Below, one piece after another: positions 46,355 to 55,161 of a stretch of 64,000 bases of DNA. The position numbers and the translations under genes were made by a program. Origin of the DNA: Lachnospiraceae bacterium (GTDB lineage: Bacteria; Bacillota; Clostridia; Lachnospirales; Lachnospiraceae); the NCBI GenBank assembly GCA_017455525.1, contig JAFTAP010000081.1:1-64000 (forward strand), in the 5' to 3' direction. The first letter of the stretch is position 1. Each line of letters opens with the position of its first letter. A model generated the notes under the pieces. The model ran no database searches. It was given only the letters and a program-made list of their open reading frames with translations, and was not told the DNA's origin.

Positions 46355-46522
46355 CTGAATTCCTTAGTACCATGGCTATGGGTGCGACCGCAAGCATATG
46401 CAATTGTATGACAAACTAGGACGTATTCATAGCCTTTTACCTCATTTGTTTGCATTCATTTTTCTATGCCACTTTTATATCTGACTTACAGACACGCCTT
46501 AGTGTCTATTTGGCTCCCTACG

Positions 46523-47287
46523 CTACTTTACTATATACCCCCCCGGTTGATGGTGGAATGGCATTTTTTGAATAAGTCTATGGTTATGACTTTCATCTCC
46601 AAAAAATTCATCCGCGGCTTTTGTTTCCCCATCCCAAGGCTCAACTCCATACTCGTCAAAAACAACGATTCCTCCGGTGACAATATATGGCCAAAATTGA
46701 TCCAACACGAATTTCGTTGGCTTATATATATCCATATCTAAATGGAGCAGAGAGATTCTTAGAGACGGATGTTCGCTCAGAAAATTAGGAACCGTATCGA
46801 AAACATCTCCTATGACTAAGTTGCATCTCTTAAAACCCGGGCAAATATTATCATCATTATGAATTCTCAGCATCTCTTCTATATCCAATTTAGACGACTT
46901 AAGATTGCCCCTTTGATTGTCATTCGTTGCCTCCGAATCATATTGACCAAATTGCTCTTCCTTTAGTCCGTCAAAATGATCGAACCCATACACCTTCCTG
47001 TATCTGTCTGCTGTACAGAAGGTTTCAAGAAAATTATTCCATGTAAATAACGAACTTCCTCTAAATACTCCGCATTCGACAATGCTCCCGGGAATGTCCA
47101 GAATTTTCTTAAAAAGTTCATAGTGTGCAAGAAATCGCGGCATATCCCTCCTTCTTATATATGCCGGCCAGAATTTTAATATGTTTTCAAGTCGCTCATC
47201 CCCTTCTTTAAACCCCCATACTTTATTTAGAGTCGCCCACCAATCAGCATCTCTGCTTTCAAAATCAAATCCTGTTATTTCACCCAT
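46523..47287 (-). CDS. TylF/MycF-like sugar O-methyltransferase
   Basis: 254 residues. DIPGSIVECGVFRGSSLFTWNNFLE (SAM-binding), VYGFDHFDGL, NLVIGDVFDTVPNFL, LLHLDMDIYKPTKFVLDQFWPYIVTGGIVVFDEYG (metal-binding Asp residues) and W-D-G-E-T-K-A-A-D-E-F are the TylF/macrocin O-methyltransferase pattern. It would methylate a sugar hydroxyl on a nucleotide sugar or glycan. A G7 run (C7 at 46538-46544) encodes Pro-Gly-Gly-Tyr five codons before the stop. Slippage there would only change the tail. Confidence 0.88.
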   Translation of the reverse strand: MGEITGFDFESRDADWWATLNKVWGFKEGDERLENILKFWPAYIRRRDMPRFLAHYELFKKILDIPGSIVECGVFRGSSLFTWNNFLETFCTADRYRKVYGFDHFDGLKEEQFGQYDSEATNDNQRGNLKSSKLDIEEMLRIHNDDNICPGFKRCNLVIGDVFDTVPNFLSEHPSLRISLLHLDMDIYKPTKFVLDQFWPYIVTGGIVVFDEYGVEPWDGETKAADEFFGDESHNHRLIQKMPFHHQPGGYIVK

Positions 47288-47446
47288 TTGTCGCTTTCCT
47301 CCTTATACAAAAATACTTTATTAATTACATCAATCTCTTTTTCTGGCTGTCTGAGCAATGTTTATTCTTTTTCCATCATGCGTCTGGCTTTTGGTTTAGT
47401 CGTCTGACATAGCTGGTCTCCAATCGTATTTATTGAACTTTTTTAC

Positions 47447-48109
47447 TTATTCGAAGAAAATAAAGCTATAATCCCCTGTATAACCCCACTCCCTATACAA
47501 CCATTCCCACTCATCAACCGCATAGTAGCTTGCGCAGGTAAGCTGCCAGTAGAGCATATTCATCTCTTCCCTGTCGTTTCGGTAGCTCTCTACCATGATG
47601 TAGCTGTCGCCCTTGCTGACCCTCTCTATCTCCTGTACGGCTTTTTTCAGGTCGTAGACCCTTAAGTTGTGGAGCGTTGTAAGCGATATGACAAGATCAA
47701 AGCTATTATCTTCAAATGGGAGTTCCTGAGCTGTACCCTTTACCAGCCTGTCCCTTATCTCCTCTTTCGCGTGTTCCAAAGCATAATCGGATATGTCCAG
47801 CCCCGTCACCTCAATCCTAGGAACGGCCTGTGTAAACTCATACAGCAGATGTGCCATGCCACAGCCAACGTCCAGTATCTTCATTCCGGATTTCAGCTTA
47901 TAATGTTCCGCCATCTTCTCTGCTACTTTACGCCACCTACCGTCGTATCGGTAGCCTCCGTAGCCGTACTTCCTGTCGCCGTCCCAGTAGTCATACCCGT
48001 ACTGCTTTGCGATGATGGCGCACTCGGACTTGTCATCGGATGTCACCCTTCCGATGTAGTCCCTCTTAGTCGCCTTATGAAGTTCCGATACGAAGTCTAT
48101 ATATGCCAT
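47447..48109 (-). CDS. Class I SAM-dependent methyltransferase
   Basis: 220 residues. MKILDVGCGMAHLLYEFTQAVPRIEVTGLDISDYALEHA (near 72-110), AQELPFEDNSFDLVISLTTLHNL and VQEIERVSKGDSYIMVESYRND are classical motifs I-III of Methyltransf_11. It follows the transketolase pair and may methylate a heptose- or ketose-derived sugar. 159 bases without a feature separate it from the TylF-like gene. Confidence 0.85.
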   Translation of the reverse strand: MAYIDFVSELHKATKRDYIGRVTSDDKSECAIIAKQYGYDYWDGDRKYGYGGYRYDGRWRKVAEKMAEHYKLKSGMKILDVGCGMAHLLYEFTQAVPRIEVTGLDISDYALEHAKEEIRDRLVKGTAQELPFEDNSFDLVISLTTLHNLRVYDLKKAVQEIERVSKGDSYIMVESYRNDREEMNMLYWQLTCASYYAVDEWEWLYREWGYTGDYSFIFFE

Positions 48110-48130
48110 TGTATTCCTCTATTTCCATAT

Positions 48131-49045
48131 CTATTCGAGCAATTCCCTTATTGATTTTTCTATATTCTCTTTTCCAATATTGTTAGAATCTTTCACTTGG
48201 CTATAACTTCCATATCCATGGGAGAAATCGTGCAGCCCCAACCTTTTGAATTTAACGCCCTTTCCATGTTCTGCAATAACCTCAGCTACCGCACTGCCAA
48301 CACCGCCGATTACATTATGGTCTTCTATCGTTAAAATACGACCTATCTCATCAACAGCTTTTTTTACCGTGAGTTCGTCAAACGGTTTCAATGTATGACA
48401 ATTCACCACACGGCACTTAATTCCTTCATTGACCAGTTCATCAACAACATCAATAACATCCCTCAAAATGCTTCCTACAGAAAAGATTGCTATATCCGAT
48501 CCCTCCCTGAGAATCACCGATTTCCCAATCTCAAATCTGTAGTCTTCATCATATATCTCCTGCTCTCCATTCGTTCCCACTCGAAAGTAAACCGGACCTC
48601 TATATTCATATATAGCATGAGTTGCCTTATATACTTCTACAGGACTACCCGGGCATACAACCACAAGATTGGGCAATGACCTCAATCCGCCCAAATCCTC
48701 TGTCGTATGGTGCGTAGGACCCAATGCGGCATAGGTTTGCCCAGCTCCTGTACCTACTATTTTTACATTCTGTTTCTGTAAACAAATATCATTTCGAATA
48801 AACTCATAAGACCGGTATGCTAAAAAAGCGCCTATTGTGTATGCAAAAGGTATCTTTCCACAGCTTGCCATGCCAGCAGCCATACCCAGCATATTCGCTT
48901 CTGATATTCCTAAATTTAAATATTGATTCGGAAAATCCTCCCTGTATTTATCATATACAATAGCACCGTTATCCGAAATCAGGGCATATACATTCTTATC
49001 TTTACTCGCCAGTTCATGCAAAGCTCTCAAATACGAATTTCTCAT
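48131..49045 (-). CDS. Transketolase, C-terminal subunit
   Basis: 304 residues. DNGAIVYDKYREDFPNQYLNLGISEANMLGMAAGMASCGKIPFAYTIGAFLAYRSYEFI is the pyrimidine-binding domain of transketolase/DXS with the conserved Glu of GISEAN. LGPTHHTTEDLGGLRSLPNLVVVCPG and the C-terminal EDHNVIGGVGSAVAEVI domain follow. Paired by ATGA with the N-terminal subunit. In this operon it probably supplies sedoheptulose 7-phosphate for the heptose branch, or transfers a two-carbon unit to a sugar. Confidence 0.9.
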   Translation of the reverse strand: MRNSYLRALHELASKDKNVYALISDNGAIVYDKYREDFPNQYLNLGISEANMLGMAAGMASCGKIPFAYTIGAFLAYRSYEFIRNDICLQKQNVKIVGTGAGQTYAALGPTHHTTEDLGGLRSLPNLVVVCPGSPVEVYKATHAIYEYRGPVYFRVGTNGEQEIYDEDYRFEIGKSVILREGSDIAIFSVGSILRDVIDVVDELVNEGIKCRVVNCHTLKPFDELTVKKAVDEIGRILTIEDHNVIGGVGSAVAEVIAEHGKGVKFKRLGLHDFSHGYGSYSQVKDSNNIGKENIEKSIRELLE

Positions 49046-49860
49046 TGCAAATCCTCCTCTTCCAGTTCCAACTCTTTCATAAGGATGGGGAGTTCGTCTT
49101 TATTCGGCATCCTGTAGTGCCAAATGGGCGTGTTTTCCATAAAGGACACTCCTTTGCCCTTTACAGTATGCGCAATAATCAATGTTGGCATTCCGGATTT
49201 TCTCATTAAAAGAGCTTCTTTAATCTGCCTGTAATCATGTCCGTCTATCTCCAATACATTCCAACCGAACGCTTTCCACTTATCAGCCATTGGCTGCATT
49301 CGAACAATTTTTTCCAATTCATCCATCGCTTGAAGTTTGTTGTGATCCACCACCACCGTCAAATTATCCAGTTCCAAAGTCGGAGCTGATAAAGCTCCCT
49401 CCCATATGGAGCCCTCCTGACATTCCCCGTCTCCCAAAACAACATATACATGCGAAGCCTTCTTATCACTCTTCAGCGAGTATGCCACACCAATGCCAAA
49501 TGATAATCCATGGCCTAATGCTCCCGTTGAAGCCTCTACGCCAGGAACATCATATAATCTCGGATGTCCGCCAAGCATAGAGCCGGGCTTTCCAACTATT
49601 TTTAATTCGTCTTTAGGGAAAAAACCGCTCAAAGCAAGAACTGAATACAAGGCATAGCATGCATGCCCCTTGCTCAGAATAAATCGATCCCGTTCGTCCC
49701 ATTGCGGATTGCTGGCATCATAACGAAGAACATCACCAAAATACAATACACTTATTATGTCCGCCATTGAAAACGCTGCACCTAGATGTCCACCGCCTGC
49801 ATGATATGCAATTTTGAATATCTCTTTTCTGACCTCTTTAGCCTTATCTTTTATTTCCAT
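49042..49860 (-). CDS. Transketolase, N-terminal (thiamine-diphosphate) subunit
   Basis: 272 residues. YHAGGGHLGAAFSMADIISVLYF, RFILSKGHACYALYSVLAL, TGALGHGLSFGIGVAYS and VLGDGECQEGSIWEGALSA...VVDHNKLQAMD are the TPP-binding motifs (GDG-x25-N). It pairs with the C-terminal subunit gene, which it overlaps by 4 bases. Split transketolases are often found in secondary sugar clusters. The 5' neighbour is a SPASM gene 14 bases away. Confidence 0.92.
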   Translation of the reverse strand: MEIKDKAKEVRKEIFKIAYHAGGGHLGAAFSMADIISVLYFGDVLRYDASNPQWDERDRFILSKGHACYALYSVLALSGFFPKDELKIVGKPGSMLGGHPRLYDVPGVEASTGALGHGLSFGIGVAYSLKSDKKASHVYVVLGDGECQEGSIWEGALSAPTLELDNLTVVVDHNKLQAMDELEKIVRMQPMADKWKAFGWNVLEIDGHDYRQIKEALLMRKSGMPTLIIAHTVKGKGVSFMENTPIWHYRMPNKDELPILMKELELEEEDLQ

Positions 49861-49874
49861 TATAAGGATTACCT

Positions 49875-50945
49875 CTAAATAAAGTTAATGTGGTTCATGT
49901 CCATATGAATAAAGGAGTTCAGTAATTCGTTTCTGCTGTCATATACACAATGCTGATTGCATATTTTTTTTGCCTCAAATGCCTTGAACAATCTCTCCGT
50001 ATTACCTGATGTCCATAAATCCTTGAATGTCTGGTTTTCAATGCTTCCCACACATCCATCTGACAGATAAGCCTTATCATGGCAATAATATACCTTCTGA
50101 TTCGCAGCTATTACACAAACAAACTCCTTAATCGGACACTCACTATACTGTCGTTCAAAAATAACACTGTCATTAAAATCTCCGGTATATAAATCAATAA
50201 TACGGAAATGTTCATCCGTAAGCTCATTTTGCAAATCATTTAAATCAGAAGTAACCTGTTTGCGAAATTTTTCATGATATCCGAAAGTATCATTTGTGCA
50301 CAACGGGGCATATTTAACATGGTTTACTCCCAACTCTTTCATCAAATATGCCATTTCTTTTACTTGCTTATGATTATCCTTTGTAACCACCATGTTGATA
50401 CCAAATTCGCAATTCTTGTTCTTCATCTTTGCAAATTCTCTGATATTCTCGCAAAGAGCAATGAAGCTTCCTTTTTTTATTCCCCTTACCTCGCAATACT
50501 GTTCATCGTTGACGGATTCTATAGATATTCGTACCCATTTACTGCTTGCAAGGAGCTCCGCCTTTCTACCCTTTAGCAAGCTGCCGTTTGTAATAATAGA
50601 TAAGTCTATTCCCGCATCAAGAACCGCCTGCATTGTATCCTCAATATATGGATACAATAGCGGTTCTCCGCCACCGCTGAACGTGACTGCTTTTACGCCA
50701 AGTTCCTTCATGCCAGCAACTGTCTCAAGCATTTTTTCCCTGGGAATCTCATCATTAGGATTGTATTCATCCAAATCCAAATATGCATTTCTGTAATGAC
50801 AATAATTACAGTTGTGATTACATTTGTTTGTCGGCTTTACACGGATATATACCGGATTGCACCTTTCGCCATTTAATAGATGCTCAAGCACTTCTGGATG
50901 ATGGAAAATCTTTAACTGGCTATATGGAGTCTCATTCCTGTTCAT
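49875..50945 (-). CDS. SPASM radical SAM enzyme with H-x-NFI C-terminus (copy 1)
   Basis: 356 residues from ATG 50945 (GAGG 5 bases upstream; a GTG 6 bases earlier is possible). YIRVKPTNKCNHNCNYCHYRNAY carries CxxxCxxC near residue 43. AVTFSGGGEPLLYPYIEDTM is the SAM motif. Two later Cys groups (FVCVIAANQKVYYCHDKAYLSDGCVG and KICNQHC) fit a SPASM region. The protein ends MNHINFI. The next gene encodes a paralogue ending VEHVNFI. Located between HldE and transketolase genes, so a heptose or heptose-precursor substrate is inferred. Confidence 0.87.
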   Translation of the reverse strand: MNRNETPYSQLKIFHHPEVLEHLLNGERCNPVYIRVKPTNKCNHNCNYCHYRNAYLDLDEYNPNDEIPREKMLETVAGMKELGVKAVTFSGGGEPLLYPYIEDTMQAVLDAGIDLSIITNGSLLKGRKAELLASSKWVRISIESVNDEQYCEVRGIKKGSFIALCENIREFAKMKNKNCEFGINMVVTKDNHKQVKEMAYLMKELGVNHVKYAPLCTNDTFGYHEKFRKQVTSDLNDLQNELTDEHFRIIDLYTGDFNDSVIFERQYSECPIKEFVCVIAANQKVYYCHDKAYLSDGCVGSIENQTFKDLWTSGNTERLFKAFEAKKICNQHCVYDSRNELLNSFIHMDMNHINFI

Positions 50946-50952
50946 ACTCACC

Positions 50953-52014
50953 TCAAATAAAATTTACATGTTCTACGGGGTACACTATCTTGTCCAAGTA
51001 TTTATTAATTTCGTCAAGCCTGCAGTTCTTCCTGCAGTTCTTTTTGATAAATTCGCCCTTAAATATTTCCCTTATTTTCGTTGCCCTGTCAGATTCCCAT
51101 ATAACGTCAAAATCATTGTCGTTGATATTCCCATAATTGAATTCGTCCTTTCCCATGAACACGATGCACGGAAAGACTTCACCTGCCGAATCCATATATG
51201 TCATGAAGTGCAGCCCACAGCAATCGTGGTAAGGCTTCTCCATTCCAAGGTTCTCTATGGATTTCGACCTGAAATATATCTTGAAGTCATCTGTCTCATA
51301 CTTCTTCAGCCGCTCGCCTATTTTCTCGCTCTCGGAATAGTCAACCTGCAGCTTGGCCTTGCTCTGAGGATGCTGTGAAAATGGCTTCACCGTAAAGTAA
51401 TCAAAACCGATATCTCTTACTATCCTTGCTAATTCCTCGACTTCATTCTTATTCTCCGGCAATAGCAACAACTGCGCTCCAAGCGTGACGCTTAGTCCCT
51501 TCTCACGCTTGACATCTGCAGCGCTTCTCATGTTATCTATCGCCTTGTCAAAGTCCCCGATATGGCATTGATGGATCTTGCTGTACGTCTCTGGCGTTGC
51601 CCCGGCTATGCTATACCTGACCCATGTAAGCGACTTAAGGCATCCTTCGAGCTTGTCTTTTGTAAACAGTACGCCGTTGGTCGAAACTGCGGCATCTATT
51701 CCGTTCTTCTTTGTCTCGTTAATAATCCTGACCACTTCAGGGTGAGCCATCGGATCACCTTCCCCTGCGTAGATGATGCTTTTCAAGCCTTTCTTTCCAA
51801 GAATCTCAAGATTGCGGCATAGCACGTCTGCGTCAATCATCCTTGGCTTGTATTCCATGTAGTCTACCGCACAGAATATGCACCTGTGATTACAGGCTCC
51901 GCTTATCCCTACTTCCATCTCTATAGGGTATATGAGATTTCCTGCAATAAAATCTGCTACCCTCTGCGGATGATACAATAATTTGTGAGAGTCTATTCTA
52001 AAGTCCTCTGCCAT
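50953..52014 (-). CDS. SPASM radical SAM enzyme with H-x-NFI C-terminus (copy 2)
   Basis: 353 residues. MEVGISGACNHRCIFCAVDYMEYKP has CxxxCxxC near residue 40. SIIYAGEGDPMAHPEVV replaces the usual GGEP with GEGDP. HDCCGLHFMTYMDSAGEVFPCIVFMG and KKNCRKNC give extra cluster cysteines. It ends VEHVNFI. It is adjacent to copy 1, but identity appears moderate, so the two probably act in succession or as partners rather than as a recent duplication. The upstream gene is hldE. Confidence 0.86.
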   Translation of the reverse strand: MAEDFRIDSHKLLYHPQRVADFIAGNLIYPIEMEVGISGACNHRCIFCAVDYMEYKPRMIDADVLCRNLEILGKKGLKSIIYAGEGDPMAHPEVVRIINETKKNGIDAAVSTNGVLFTKDKLEGCLKSLTWVRYSIAGATPETYSKIHQCHIGDFDKAIDNMRSAADVKREKGLSVTLGAQLLLLPENKNEVEELARIVRDIGFDYFTVKPFSQHPQSKAKLQVDYSESEKIGERLKKYETDDFKIYFRSKSIENLGMEKPYHDCCGLHFMTYMDSAGEVFPCIVFMGKDEFNYGNINDNDFDVIWESDRATKIREIFKGEFIKKNCRKNCRLDEINKYLDKIVYPVEHVNFI

Positions 52015-52030
52015 TTGGTTTTCCTATTCC

Positions 52031-53608
52031 CTATACATTCAGAACAGTCTTAATAAACTTAAGAAAATCCTTCTTCTTCACGCTACTCTTGTTGCCGACC
52101 ACATGAGTCTTCATCGCCCCTGCGGCATTCGACAGCAGGGTCGCTATATCGGCTGGAATGTTCTCTACGGCACACAGCGAGGATATTGCGAAGAAAGCAT
52201 CCCCAGCGCCGACTGTGTCAGTAACCCTTAATGTCAATGCAGGTGCTTTTACGGTCTCATCATTATTCGTGCAAATCGCCCCCTCCGCGCCAACCGTCAA
52301 CCAGCCAATCTGTGCCTTAAGTGCCTCCTTGAGTTTTCTAAGCTGTGCGTTGTAATCCTCTGAATATTCACGGAATGCCAGCTTCAGTTCTTTCTCATCC
52401 AGCGCAAAAGCATCCGCCCTGCCGTACTTCGTGATAACGTTCATTCCGTAATTGGACGAGTTGGTCTGGCAGTTTACCGATAAATACTTACTGTTCTTCT
52501 CTATAATGTCTATCGCTTCCCTGTCTATCAGTCCATGCCCGTAATCACACACGATTACCAAGTCATAATCCGCTATCATCTTTTCAAGCGCATCATGGAA
52601 TTTCTTGTAGTCAGTCTCCCTGATATTCTCTTCCTCGTTCAGGAAATTAACGGAGAAGAGCTTCTCATTATCCTTTCTCTGCGGATGAATCTTTAGATAA
52701 CGTCTCTTCACCGGCGTTACGAAGTTCTTGTCCGTAAGGATGTGCAGCTTCATGCCCTTCGGCATTCGTTTCTCTATCCTATCCCGAAGTCCTTCTTCCA
52801 CACCCATCATAGTAAGGAACTCCGCATTAGGAACAAAATTAGCCACATGCCTGGCAATAGCAAGAGCGCCACCTAAATACTTCTCATCACTCTGAAATCT
52901 TGTGGATATCACAGTGTCCTTACTGGTAAGCCCCTGTGGACGACAGAATATGTACTCATCAATAATGATGTCTCCGACAACGAGAACCTTCAGATTCTCA
53001 AAATCATCCACCATTTTCTCTATCTGGTTAAATAGGTCATCGCCGTATTTTGCAAGCAGGCTTCTTGAAAACTCCGGCACACCCTCCGGCAGAGATCCGA
53101 AATAATTGTTGAGGAGCTTGCTTGAGGAATATACCTCACCCTGAGTATAGCGAACTGTTCCTCCAAACTTCTCGACTTCTGCTATCTCATCGGCAACCTG
53201 CCCGGTCACACCATCCGTTCCACTTTCAAATTCCTGACCTTTAACATAAATGTCAGGCTGTATATGGCGAATATTTGTGATTGCTGTTGGCTCATTACTG
53301 AGCATGACGTAGTCCACAAACTCGATGCTTGCCAGGAATCTTGTGCGCTGGCGGTCATCAAAGTATGGTCTATCTGGTCCCTTGTTTACATATGGAGCAC
53401 TTGTTACCGATACGACTACTATGTCACCATAGTTCTTCGCTTCCTGTAAATGCTCTATGTGTCCGTAGTGCAGCAGGTCGTACACACCGTGGCACATCAC
53501 AATGGTCTTGTCATCAGCTTTAATTTTCTCACGGAGCTTTTCAAACTCTTCTCCGGTTATAATCTTTGATTCCAATGTTTTAGTCTCTTTTCCTGCTCCT
53601 ATGATCAA
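52031..53608 (-). CDS. hldE: HldE-like bifunctional heptose adenylyltransferase/kinase, domains in reversed order
   Basis: 525 residues from TTG 53608; a later start such as TTG 53575 is possible. Residues about 18-165 are a nucleotidyltransferase (CHGVYDLLHYGHIEHLQEAK with HxGH; GPDRPYFDDRQR; KGQEFESGTDGVTGQ). Residues about 200-525 are a PfkB-type kinase (VLVVGDIIIDEYI; KYLGGALAIARHVANF; TDTVGAGDAFFAISSL). E. coli HldE has kinase first and adenylyltransferase second; here the order is swapped. It should phosphorylate D-glycero-D-manno-heptose 7-phosphate at C1 and activate the 1-phosphate with ATP, giving ADP-heptose. GmhA and GmhB lie next door. Confidence 0.9.
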   Translation of the reverse strand: MIIGAGKETKTLESKIITGEEFEKLREKIKADDKTIVMCHGVYDLLHYGHIEHLQEAKNYGDIVVVSVTSAPYVNKGPDRPYFDDRQRTRFLASIEFVDYVMLSNEPTAITNIRHIQPDIYVKGQEFESGTDGVTGQVADEIAEVEKFGGTVRYTQGEVYSSSKLLNNYFGSLPEGVPEFSRSLLAKYGDDLFNQIEKMVDDFENLKVLVVGDIIIDEYIFCRPQGLTSKDTVISTRFQSDEKYLGGALAIARHVANFVPNAEFLTMMGVEEGLRDRIEKRMPKGMKLHILTDKNFVTPVKRRYLKIHPQRKDNEKLFSVNFLNEEENIRETDYKKFHDALEKMIADYDLVIVCDYGHGLIDREAIDIIEKNSKYLSVNCQTNSSNYGMNVITKYGRADAFALDEKELKLAFREYSEDYNAQLRKLKEALKAQIGWLTVGAEGAICTNNDETVKAPALTLRVTDTVGAGDAFFAISSLCAVENIPADIATLLSNAAGAMKTHVVGNKSSVKKKDFLKFIKTVLNV

Positions 53609-53636
53609 CAGAAGTATAATCTATAGTTTCAAATCT

Positions 53637-54605
53637 CTACTCTTCTTCTCTCAACAACCTCTCCGCAAGGTTTGGCAACGTTTCTGCGTGGTCTCCGCAG
53701 AAATAATAGCTTTTTCCACCATCCGCCACTGTACGGCTCATAATAGTCTTCCAAGGTCTGAAATAATAATACGGATCTGATTTATCCGGTTCCTTTCTCA
53801 CATCTGCTGTGATTGGCTTTATATCGAATACAGCTGTCGTGATATCCGTTATATCCTCACCGTGCTGCTTCTTGACATTCCTCGCCATGGCAAGCGCTTT
53901 CAGGTACACCTCCGGACCAGTGACAGCAGAGCCAAAGTTCAGGAATACTCCACGCTGAAGTTTTTCAATACTATTTGTATAAATCAGGAAATCTCTGTAA
54001 CTTGCTTCTCCAGCAGCAGCTGGGTTAAAGTTCGGATGCTCGTGCACAATGTCATTACCAATACCGATATGCACAGTACATGGCACTTGCAGATGATAAC
54101 CCATTGCCAGAACACTCTGCTCTCTGTTCGTGAAGTTGTTCTCCCATATGTACTTTCCTACAGCTTCACCAAATCCAAGTCCTTCCTTAGCACCCTCATT
54201 CACAGCATCATTGAGGTACCCTGTCTCTTTCCAGAGTCCAAACTGACCCTCTGAGATGTATTTCGCCACACTTTCACAGGTCTTCCCAATCATTGCAAAT
54301 TCAAAATCATGAATCGAACCTGCACCGTTAGTAGCAAAGTGCGTGATCAATCCACGCTTCATTAGCTCTATCATGTACAACGAATTGCCCTTACGGATGA
54401 CATGAGCGCCATACATCAAGAGAACTGTCGCATCATGTTCTCTTGCCACCTTTATTCTTTCTGCCAGTGATTCGTAATCAGAATTATCAGATAAAGTGGT
54501 TAGCGACCCCACAGGGATGTTTGTAGCATTCTCGTCTATATCATGAATTCTATCTGACAGCGGCTTTATCAGGAGCCTACTTCGATCAAACTGTTTGAAT
54601 GGCAT
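53637..54605 (-). CDS. Deoxyhypusine-synthase-like protein of the heptose cluster
   Basis: 322 residues. The block TVLLMYGAHVIRKGNSLYMIELMKRGLITHFATNGAGSIHDFEFAMIG (about 75-125) and later VPCTVHIGIGNDIVHEHP, FLNFGSAVTGPEVYLKAL suggest the NAD-binding deoxyhypusine-synthase fold. The usual eIF5A-modifying context is absent. It lies between hldE and gmhB, so a role in heptose metabolism or a heptose-linked side group is inferred. Family assignment is from pattern memory and is moderate. The first codons overlap the gmhB stop. Confidence 0.6.
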   Translation of the reverse strand: MPFKQFDRSRLLIKPLSDRIHDIDENATNIPVGSLTTLSDNSDYESLAERIKVAREHDATVLLMYGAHVIRKGNSLYMIELMKRGLITHFATNGAGSIHDFEFAMIGKTCESVAKYISEGQFGLWKETGYLNDAVNEGAKEGLGFGEAVGKYIWENNFTNREQSVLAMGYHLQVPCTVHIGIGNDIVHEHPNFNPAAAGEASYRDFLIYTNSIEKLQRGVFLNFGSAVTGPEVYLKALAMARNVKKQHGEDITDITTAVFDIKPITADVRKEPDKSDPYYYFRPWKTIMSRTVADGGKSYYFCGDHAETLPNLAERLLREEE

Positions 54606-55161
54606 CTTTCGGCACCTCTGTAGTTCTCTTATTTCTCAACACTTCAACCACATCCCTTAAATCATTCATTACATAATCAGGTCTAATATCTTCTTCGAGT
54701 CTTGCAGTACCATAGCCTGATTCAAGTAATATTGTTTGTATTCCGGCATTCTGCCCGGTTTTTATATCTGTAGCACGATCTCCTACCATAAGAGATTCAG
54801 ACATATCTATATCATAATCTTTGCATGCCTGCTGGATCATTCCGATTCCGGGCTTCCGCAAGTTGCTGTCTCGTCTGTACTTCTCAACCACACCATCCTT
54901 ATAATAAGGACAGTAGTATATGGCATCAACATCAGTTTCTGACTTGATATGGTCATGTATAATGTTCAGTTCCTCTTCTGTCAGATATCCTCTTGCCACA
55001 CCACTCTGGTTACTAATGATAATCACATAGTAGCCTAGGCCATGAAGCTCTTTAATACAGTCTCGGACATATGGGAAAATATGTAACCCTTCGAGCCTTG
55101 TTATGAAGCCAATCTCCTCGTTAATCACACCATCCCTATCCAAGAATACTGCTGGTTTCAC
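54586..55161 (-). CDS. gmhB: GmhB-like heptose bisphosphate phosphatase (HAD family)
   Basis: 191 residues from GTG 55161, with GGAG 7 bases upstream. AVFLDRDGVINEEIGFI (nucleophile and acid Asp near 9 and 11), VIIISNQSGVARGYLTEEEL, and SLMVGDRATDIKTGQNAGI are the HisB-N/GmhB motifs. The Zn-binding Cys set of GmhB is largely reduced to one Cys (YYCPYYKDG). It should remove the 7-phosphate from heptose 1,7-bisphosphate. Overlapped on both sides by gmhA and the DHS-like gene. Confidence 0.9.
   Translation of the reverse strand: MKPAVFLDRDGVINEEIGFITRLEGLHIFPYVRDCIKELHGLGYYVIIISNQSGVARGYLTEEELNIIHDHIKSETDVDAIYYCPYYKDGVVEKYRRDSNLRKPGIGMIQQACKDYDIDMSESLMVGDRATDIKTGQNAGIQTILLESGYGTARLEEDIRPDYVMNDLRDVVEVLRNKRTTEVPKDAIQTV

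Larger units (their letters stand above)
44215..46400 (+). mobile_element. IS110-family-type element, boundaries approximate
   Basis: The element contains a 5' non-coding structured region, a DEDD/Transposase_20-type transposase interrupted by a stop codon, and a small accessory gene. It is oriented opposite to the surrounding operon and sits between the TylF-like methyltransferase and the XRE gene. IS110 elements have no useful terminal inverted repeats, so the ends are only bracketed by the neighbouring genes. TACCAT occurs near both presumed ends (around 44228 and 46370) and could mark a recombination core, but this is weak. Confidence 0.65.
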
